Shown here: positions 29,085 through 35,090 of the stretch, one piece after another
Position numbering within the stretch: position 1 is the first letter of the stretch
Layout: every line of letters starts with the position of its first letter
Assembly (NCBI GenBank): GCA_007116075.1
Contig: SKJE01000024.1
Coordinates: forward strand, 1-35,090
Source of the DNA: Spirochaetia bacterium
GTDB taxonomy: Bacteria > Spirochaetota > Spirochaetia > PWKH01
Length of the DNA stretch: 35,090 bases
Direction: 5' to 3'
Notes under the pieces: model-generated
Database searches by the model: none
Seen by the model: the letters and a program-made list of their open reading frames with translations, nothing else
What the model was told of the DNA's origin: nothing
Program-made: the position numbers and the translations under genes

Positions 29085-30329
29085 TTAACTATATTGCCAG
29101 TGGGCAACCATGTCAAGCACCTGTTCACCCTTTACATATCCTTCGAGCAGTAATAATGCCATCACCGCTGATCTTCTCCGTATGAGATCCCGTCGGGGAT
29201 AGCCCCAGGTCCACTTCACAGCAACACTTTCCCGCCGGGTAGAAGCCAGACCAAACCATAGGGTGCCTACGGGTTTTTCTTCACTGCCCCCGGAGGGACC
29301 GGCTACTCCGGTGACCGCAACAGCCGCATCTGCTCCGGAGCACGCAAGGGCTCCCTCGGCCATTTCCCGGACAACCTCTTCAGATACCGCTCCGTGCGCG
29401 GCAAGTGTTTCTCTTTGAACCTTGAGCATCCCGGTTTTAGCTTCGTTGGCGTAGGTAACAAAGGAACCCCAGAGAATTTCTGAACTTCCGGGCTCATCGG
29501 TGAGAATCTTGGAGATCATCCCTCCTGTGCAGGACTCAGCCAGGGCTACATTGACTCCCTGGGCCCTGAACTGGTCAATGCATCGCCTGGCCAGCGTATC
29601 AGATCCCAGGCGCACCCTGGACGCTCCCGCCAGGTTCTGGAGCCTGGCAATCATCCCCTCCAGGACTTCCCGGGACGCACCGGAGAGATAGAGACTGATA
29701 TGAAGGGACTGTACCCGGGTTCCCCAGTGTATATGATCATCCCCTGCCGCCTGACGGCACAGCTCCTCCAGCTGCGATTCAGGGATCAGGAAGGTAATCG
29801 CTTCCAGGGGTGCCATATATCCATCCCGGTCTCCCGAGAGCTCCGGCAGTACCTCATGAAGCAGCATCCACTCCATTTCATGGGGCGGCCCGGGAAGACA
29901 GAACACCCTGCTGGAGCCGATGAAGCCGGTAAATCCGGGGGCGGTTCCCTGAGGATTGGGTATAACCGAAAATCCTTCAGGAATCATAACCTGTCGACGG
30001 TTTGCCGGACCGGCAGGACGGCGGATAAGTTCCTCCAACGTCTTCAGTGCTGCCTGGTCTTCATAGAGTTTAACCCCGGCTGCCTGGGCAATTACATCCC
30101 GGGTGATATCATCCGAAGTGGGGCCCAATCCGCCGGTGGTAATAATCACATCATTGCGTGCTGCGAGTCCGTTGAGCACTTCACGGATCGTTCCATCATC
30201 AGGAAGGATAATCACCTGGCTGACCTCATATCCCAGCGATTCAAGATTTGATGCAATCAGCTTGGTATGTCCGTCCTGAATTATTCCCCGGGTCAGTTCT
30301 GTACCGATCAGGCAGAGTGCTGCCTTCAT
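29085..30329 (-). CDS. cinA: CinA: competence/damage-inducible protein, MoCF-like + nicotinamide-nucleotide amidase domains
   Basis: LIGTELTRGIIQDGHT, TTGGLGPTSDDITR, LPGPPHEMEWML; C-terminal LAESCTGGMISKILTDEPGSS and AVTGVAGPSGGSEEKPVGTLWFGL. Confidence 0.96.
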   Translation of the reverse strand: MKAALCLIGTELTRGIIQDGHTKLIASNLESLGYEVSQVIILPDDGTIREVLNGLAARNDVIITTGGLGPTSDDITRDVIAQAAGVKLYEDQAALKTLEELIRRPAGPANRRQVMIPEGFSVIPNPQGTAPGFTGFIGSSRVFCLPGPPHEMEWMLLHEVLPELSGDRDGYMAPLEAITFLIPESQLEELCRQAAGDDHIHWGTRVQSLHISLYLSGASREVLEGMIARLQNLAGASRVRLGSDTLARRCIDQFRAQGVNVALAESCTGGMISKILTDEPGSSEILWGSFVTYANEAKTGMLKVQRETLAAHGAVSEEVVREMAEGALACSGADAAVAVTGVAGPSGGSEEKPVGTLWFGLASTRRESVAVKWTWGYPRRDLIRRRSAVMALLLLEGYVKGEQVLDMVAHWQYS

Positions 30330-32020
30330 CGGCGTACCCTCCTGCGGATCATGAGCACCGCTGAGACAGCAACCAGAATAAAGGTAGCCATGAGGGAACC
30401 TACGGCCATCCAGTCACCATACTTCGTATAGAAGGTTGTGGGGGGATCGGCATAGATAGGTACCGTGGTGATCATATAGGCCTCCACAAAGGGATCAAGC
30501 ATATCGATGGTCTGTCCGGCCGCATCCATGGTGGTAGTCATACCTGAATTAGTACTCCTCACCATACCCCGGCGGTTCTCAATTGCTCGGTAGAGGCTCA
30601 TGGTGTAATGCTGCATCTGAGCCGATACAGCCCGGGACCAGGAGTCGTTGCTCAGGTTCACAATCACCTGAGCACCTGCATTGATGAACTCCCTGGGAAG
30701 ATACCCGAAGACATCCTCAAAACAAATTGGAGTGGAAAAACGAACCCCGTCCTTGGTCTCAAATACCGTGACAATTTCACCCTCTTCCCAGAAATTAAAG
30801 TCATTGGCAAGTAGAAGTGCGTAGAACCGGGGCATCTGTTCCCCATAGGGAAAATGTTCGGTAAAGGGTACCAGGTGCAGTTTACGATAGGCCTCCTGCA
30901 GTTCGCCCGCTTCGTAGTGGATCACCGCGTTATAGTCAGCCCGATTCAACGTTCCGTCGGAACGGACCGGAGGAAGGTTGGGATCCTTCAGTCTGCCGTC
31001 GCTGTTCCCCGTTACCAGGGGAACATCAAGGGTCTTGGCCCACTGTTCAAATTCCTGAACAAGTGAATACATCTGTTCACTTGTACGATAGGTGGAGTGC
31101 CAGTAGACTCCGGGAACAAAGGCGGTCTCGGACCAGACCACGATATCAATATCGGGATCCTCTTCCAGTGCTTCCATGGTCAGCCGACGCATGGACCTGA
31201 AATTCCGCTGGTACTGCTGAAATCCTCCGACCCAGGTATCAGCATTGTGCTGCACCAGGGCAGTCTTCCAATGGCGAGCCACTTCCCATTGATTCACCTG
31301 GTTGATTCTTACAAACCCGAAGATCACCACCCCGATGAACACCGCAGTATATATTGCAATAAAGGGTACGTTACTCCGAAGGGTCCGCAGTACATGAGGC
31401 TTTCCGGCTTCAAACCAGTCCACCACCAGCTTCCCGAGAAAAGAACTGAACAGGGCAATGAGAAAGCTCACTCCCCAGACACCGGTAATTTCAGCAATCT
31501 GCATGACCGGCAGAAATGTATAAATTGAATACCCGATCAGGCCGTAGGGATATCCCGCGAATCCAAGGGTACGCACATACTCATAGGCCACAAATGCTAC
31601 GGCTTGCAGGATATATCCCCAACGGGGAAAAGCCCGGCCGATGAGTTTGACCACAGGGAACATGACTATGACCTGGGCTGTGACAATAACAGGAGCAATA
31701 AAAATTGCCAGGGGATGGAAGGTTGAAAGCCAGTAATTGAAGAAGGTATAGCTTGCAAAACCGTATACCAGTGCATAGGGAACGATCAGCTTCCAACTGC
31801 TCATTCGGATCAGTGCAAACATCGGCACAAGGGCAATAAACCCGAGGACCGGTAATCCGTTGTCGGAAAAATATCCGGGAAAGGACAGCGCAAAGAGCAG
31901 TATCCCGGAAATAAGCAGAAAGGCCTCAAAACCGATCGGTCCAAGGCCTTTCTTCCTGCCTAGCGGCTTCAGGGAAGCCGCACCGTGTAATGAATCACGT
32001 TGCTTCTTTTGTGCAGACAT
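30326..32020 (-). CDS. lnt: Apolipoprotein N-acyltransferase
   Basis: Multi-TM N-terminus plus nitrilase domain; catalytic Glu/Lys/Cys in VVWSETAFVPG, YRKLHLVPFTEHFPYGE, PICFEDVF. Confidence 0.95.
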   Translation of the reverse strand: MSAQKKQRDSLHGAASLKPLGRKKGLGPIGFEAFLLISGILLFALSFPGYFSDNGLPVLGFIALVPMFALIRMSSWKLIVPYALVYGFASYTFFNYWLSTFHPLAIFIAPVIVTAQVIVMFPVVKLIGRAFPRWGYILQAVAFVAYEYVRTLGFAGYPYGLIGYSIYTFLPVMQIAEITGVWGVSFLIALFSSFLGKLVVDWFEAGKPHVLRTLRSNVPFIAIYTAVFIGVVIFGFVRINQVNQWEVARHWKTALVQHNADTWVGGFQQYQRNFRSMRRLTMEALEEDPDIDIVVWSETAFVPGVYWHSTYRTSEQMYSLVQEFEQWAKTLDVPLVTGNSDGRLKDPNLPPVRSDGTLNRADYNAVIHYEAGELQEAYRKLHLVPFTEHFPYGEQMPRFYALLLANDFNFWEEGEIVTVFETKDGVRFSTPICFEDVFGYLPREFINAGAQVIVNLSNDSWSRAVSAQMQHYTMSLYRAIENRRGMVRSTNSGMTTTMDAAGQTIDMLDPFVEAYMITTVPIYADPPTTFYTKYGDWMAVGSLMATFILVAVSAVLMIRRRVRR

Positions 32021-32038
32021 CCGTCAGGGTACCCCCAG

Positions 32039-32344
32039 TTACTGTTTCCTCAGTGGCCAGGCGATCTGTTTCAGTTCCTTGCCAGGTCTGAATACAGCAA
32101 CACCGTGGGTGTCTACGGGAACAATATCGCCGGTTTTCGGGTTTCGGGCCCGTTCCCGGCCCTTACGGGTACGGATTTCAAAGGTGCCGAAACCTCGCAG
32201 CTCGATCACCTGATCATCACCCAACCCCTCCTTGAGAATCTCAAACAGATTATCTATTACAAGGTGGATATCACCCCGATGGATCCCGTTTTCCTGATGA
32301 ATCCGTTCAATAATCTCAGCCTTTGTCATCTTTCCTGATGCCAT
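32039..32344 (-). CDS. HU/IHF-family DNA-binding protein
   Basis: MTKAEIIERIHQENG...ELRGFGTFEIRTRKGRERARNPKTGDIVPVDTHGVAVFRPGKELK. Confidence 0.94.
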   Translation of the reverse strand: MASGKMTKAEIIERIHQENGIHRGDIHLVIDNLFEILKEGLGDDQVIELRGFGTFEIRTRKGRERARNPKTGDIVPVDTHGVAVFRPGKELKQIAWPLRKQ

Positions 32345-32356
32345 GGGTATCCCCCT

Positions 32357-32620
32357 TTACTGGATAGAATGAAATCGGGCACTCAGTCTTGATTTTTTTC
32401 TCGCAGCGGTGTTTTTATGAAGAACACCTACCCCGGCACTTTTGTCGAGCAGACTAGTCACCCGCTTCAATTCTTCCTGGGCAGCTGTACTGTCCTTGGA
32501 AGCTACGGCTGTGTCAAACCGACGGACGGCAGTGCGAAGAGTACTCTTCGCAATTTTGTTTCTCATTCTTCGGACCTTACTCTGACGGTCACGCTTAGCA
32601 GCAGACTTACTATTTGCCAC
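32357..32620 (-). CDS. rpsT: 30S ribosomal protein S20 (GTG start)
   Basis: ANSKSAAKRDRQSKVRRMRNKIAKSTLRTAVRRF; start codon read directly as GTG at 32618..32620 (cac on +). Confidence 0.96.
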   Translation of the reverse strand: MANSKSAAKRDRQSKVRRMRNKIAKSTLRTAVRRFDTAVASKDSTAAQEELKRVTSLLDKSAGVGVLHKNTAARKKSRLSARFHSIQ

Positions 32621-32727
32621 GCTTGTGTACCTCCGTGTACATAATTAACAGTATTATAAATATCTATGTTCTCATATGGTCGTATCAGCCAACCAGGCTT
32701 TGCCAACCCATAACCTCACAAATCCAA

Positions 32728-32756
32728 AAGTTATCAAACTGTATAAAACTTGTCAA
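32728..32756 (-). promoter_or_regulatory. Sigma70 promoter for rpsT(-HU-lnt-cinA)
   Basis: Minus strand TTGACA (32751..32756), 17 nt, TAACTT (32728..32733). Confidence 0.7.
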
Positions 32757-32788
32757 GATAATAGTTTATACTTTCAGCAAATTGAGCA

Positions 32789-33694
32789 TCATTCCTCAAG
32801 GAAGCTTTCATCAATATACCACTTTCCATCAGACTGCCTGCGCAGGAAGGTAAAGGGAACGGCTATCAGTCTTCCGTCCACTGCCTGTATATAGACCTTT
32901 CGGGAAAGAATGTTGACCTCATTGATCCTGCATAGATCTTCATTGAACCGGATCCTGCTGCCCTCGGAGGGGAGATCCCGCTTTTCCTCATGGTAAAAAT
33001 CAAACTCATAAGCGAGACAGCACAGAAGCCTCCCGCAGGGTCCTGAAATCTTCATTGAGTTCAGGGAGAGATTCTGTTCCTTGGCCATCTTGATGGAAAC
33101 CGGCTTGAGCCTGTCTGTTATAGTGTTGCAGCACAAACCCCGACCGCAGACCGCCATCCCCCCGACTACCCGGGATTCATCCCGGACACCGATCTGCCGC
33201 AGTTCAATACGCATCCGGAACACCGTCACCAGGTCCTTCACCAGATTGCGGAAATCCACCCGGGAATCTGCTGTAAAAAAGAAGAGCACCTTAGACTCCT
33301 CCAGCAGATAGTGGGCTGAAACCAGCTTCATATCCAACTGATGCTTCCCAATCTTCTCCTTGCAAATAACATAGGCCTCTTCTTCCCGGGCGCAGTTCTC
33401 CTGATAGCGGTCGAGGTCCTCCTCGGTGGCGACCCGCTCAATAGGAAGCACTTCTCCCTCCACCGCACACCCATCGCATTGCAGTCTTCCCAACAGAATG
33501 CCCATATCCATGCCGTAACGGGTAGGCACCACTACAAAGGAACGATCTGGAAGCTCATCATGATAACCGCATAAGAAGGTCTCACTTGAATGCTCATTCT
33601 TCACCACATAGATGTATGAAAATGGGGAAGTATCTTTTCCAGTATCACTGGGTACCTCCTGATCTATGTGCTGCCTTGACTGGCACTGTTTCAT
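32789..33694 (-). CDS. ricT: PSP1-domain protein, RicT/YaaT-like
   Basis: YYVV-type N-terminus, VDFRNLVKDLVTVFRMRIELRQIGVRDESRVVGGMAVCGRGLCC, LSLNSMKISGPCGRLLCCLAYE. Confidence 0.92.
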   Translation of the reverse strand: MKQCQSRQHIDQEVPSDTGKDTSPFSYIYVVKNEHSSETFLCGYHDELPDRSFVVVPTRYGMDMGILLGRLQCDGCAVEGEVLPIERVATEEDLDRYQENCAREEEAYVICKEKIGKHQLDMKLVSAHYLLEESKVLFFFTADSRVDFRNLVKDLVTVFRMRIELRQIGVRDESRVVGGMAVCGRGLCCNTITDRLKPVSIKMAKEQNLSLNSMKISGPCGRLLCCLAYEFDFYHEEKRDLPSEGSRIRFNEDLCRINEVNILSRKVYIQAVDGRLIAVPFTFLRRQSDGKWYIDESFLEE

Positions 33695-33776
33695 ATATAG
33701 TATATTTCCTTAATTCACACAATAAGTTCTTATCAGAGGATAACCTATCATGAGGTAAAATAATTGTCAAACGCAA

Positions 33777-33805
33777 TTGACGGCACTAGGTGAACATGCT
33801 ATTGT
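33777..33805 (+). promoter_or_regulatory. Sigma70 promoter for tatD-dus
   Basis: TTGACG (33777..33782), 17 nt, TATTGT (33800..33805). Confidence 0.55.
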
Positions 33806-33857
33806 GAGACATGCCCTTTTCGGGCGGCAAATCTTATGAATTAAGCGGTACACCAGT

Positions 33858-34640
33858 ATGAATTTTTTTGATACTCATGCGCATATTGGTCTGATCCATG
33901 AAGACCAAATTGAACAGTTACTTATAGTCAAACAGGCTCAGCGAGCCGGAGTGAAGCATATTGTAAGTATATGTAACTCTCTCCCCGACTTTGACCGGGT
34001 ATATACAAACCTCAAAACAGCAAAACGGGTGTACCATGCGGTGGGAGTCTCTCCTTCCGAGGTGACCAATCCGGGACTTGACTGGGATATGCAGGTTACC
34101 CAGAAGGCATCCTTTGACCGGATTGTAGCTATCGGCGAAATCGGTCTGGACTACTACAGAAAGTTCGGCAACAAGAAGTCCCAGATTGAGCTGTTTATCC
34201 AGCAGCTCGATATCGCAAAACAGCTGGACCTCCCGGTAATCATCCATAACCGTGAAGCGGGTACGGATGTACTGAATATCCTGCGTGACCGGATTCCTCC
34301 CAAGGGAGGCATTCTGCACTGCTATTCGGAGGACTGGGAGTATGCTAAGAAAGCACTTGAGCTGAACCTCTATATCTCCTTTGCAGGAAACGTCACCTAT
34401 CGGAATGCCCGTAATCTCCATGAGACGGCGGTGAACATGCCCCTCGACCGGATGCTGATCGAATCAGAGAGTCCCTTTATGGTCCCCTCAGCATACCAGG
34501 GAAAGCGTAACAAACCCGCTTATCTCCCAAAGGTAGCCGAAGGAATTGCGGAACTCCGTGAAATTCCTCTCGAGGACCTGGCTGCCCAACTGTACGAGAA
34601 CAGTTTGAATGTGTTCTCCATTCCCTCAGACGATGAATAA
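33858..34640 (+). CDS. tatD: TatD-family metal-dependent hydrolase
   Basis: FFDTHAHIGL, AIGEIGLDYYRKFG, PVIIHNRE, GGILHCYSEDWEYA, RMLIESESPFMVP. Confidence 0.93.
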   Translation: MNFFDTHAHIGLIHEDQIEQLLIVKQAQRAGVKHIVSICNSLPDFDRVYTNLKTAKRVYHAVGVSPSEVTNPGLDWDMQVTQKASFDRIVAIGEIGLDYYRKFGNKKSQIELFIQQLDIAKQLDLPVIIHNREAGTDVLNILRDRIPPKGGILHCYSEDWEYAKKALELNLYISFAGNVTYRNARNLHETAVNMPLDRMLIESESPFMVPSAYQGKRNKPAYLPKVAEGIAELREIPLEDLAAQLYENSLNVFSIPSDDE

Positions 34641-35090
34641 CAATCTTTACCATCATATAGCACTCCCCGGGTATACTACCCGGGGAAATCTTTTTATTGC
34701 TCCCCTGGCAGGTTTTACCGACCGGAGTTTCCGGTCGATCTGTCTTGACCACGGAGCAAGTCTCGGGTGGAGTGAAATGGTATCAGCAGAAGCCCTTGCC
34801 CGGGGAAATGATAAGACCGAAGTATTGATGCAGCGCTCAAAAGGCGAAGAGGATCTGGTTATCCAGATCTTTCTCTCCCACTATTCCCAGGCAGTGCGCG
34901 CCCTTCCTGCGCTGCTGAAGTTTCGCCCAACGGTGATTGATATCAACTGCGGATGCCCGGTACCAAAGGTCGTCAAGACCGGTGCGGGATCGGCTCTTAT
35001 GAAGGATCCCCCAGCCATGGCTGATATCGTCAAGGCATTGAAAGACCAATGCAGTGTGCCGATCAGTGTGAAGTTCCGCTCCGGCTGGGA
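34633..35090 (+). CDS. tRNA-dihydrouridine synthase (Dus), 3' truncated by window end; not in the supplied ORF track
   Basis: Manual translation MNNNLYHHIALPGYTTRGNLFIAPLAGFTDRSFRSICLDHGASLGWSEMVSAEALARGN...IDINCGCPVPKVVKTGAGSALMKDP...VPISVKFRSGW; overlaps the tatD stop (ATGAATAA). Confidence 0.93.
   Translation, partial: MNNNLYHHIALPGYTTRGNLFIAPLAGFTDRSFRSICLDHGASLGWSEMVSAEALARGNDKTEVLMQRSKGEEDLVIQIFLSHYSQAVRALPALLKFRPTVIDINCGCPVPKVVKTGAGSALMKDPPAMADIVKALKDQCSVPISVKFRSGW
34665..34695 (+). terminator. Terminator-like hairpin plus U-tract located inside the 5' end of dus
   Basis: CCCCGGGTA-TAC-TACCCGGGG (perfect 9 bp stem, 34665..34673 / 34677..34685) followed by AAATCTTTTT. Confidence 0.5.

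Noticed and set aside
29700-30251. 183 aa plus-strand ORF antisense to cinA
   Set aside because: Shadow ORF; cinA on the opposite strand has complete domain motifs.

Overview
A 35 kb bacterial chromosomal window, densely coding and mostly housekeeping. Gene content (BFD-type NifU, HK-REC hybrid with a periplasmic ABC_sub_bind-like domain, TGS/SAD/PRK nucleoside kinase) loosely suggests a free-living spirochaete, but this is an inference and was not tested. Main blocks: gltX-glyQS-tyrS followed by an SsuABC/TauABC-like ABC transporter; a BY-type tyrosine autokinase plus PHP-type phosphatase pair, divergent from a hybrid sensor kinase; a nifS-nifU-clpS-clpA-aat run (Fe-S assembly plus the complete N-degron branch); galK-like/surE/YkgJ; rho and rpmE; rpsT-HU-lnt-cinA; ricT; tatD-dus (dus runs off the window end and is missing from the ORF track). 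I found no rRNA, tRNA, CRISPR array, prophage, transposon or obvious defence island. There is no clear 'new system'. The best leads are a galactokinase-family protein with altered signature residues, a Rho with a long charged N/Q-rich N-terminus, a terminator-like hairpin inside the start of dus, candidate leaderless promoters, and the gene-order couplings. All calls come from reading the sequence and ORF translations; no searches were run.
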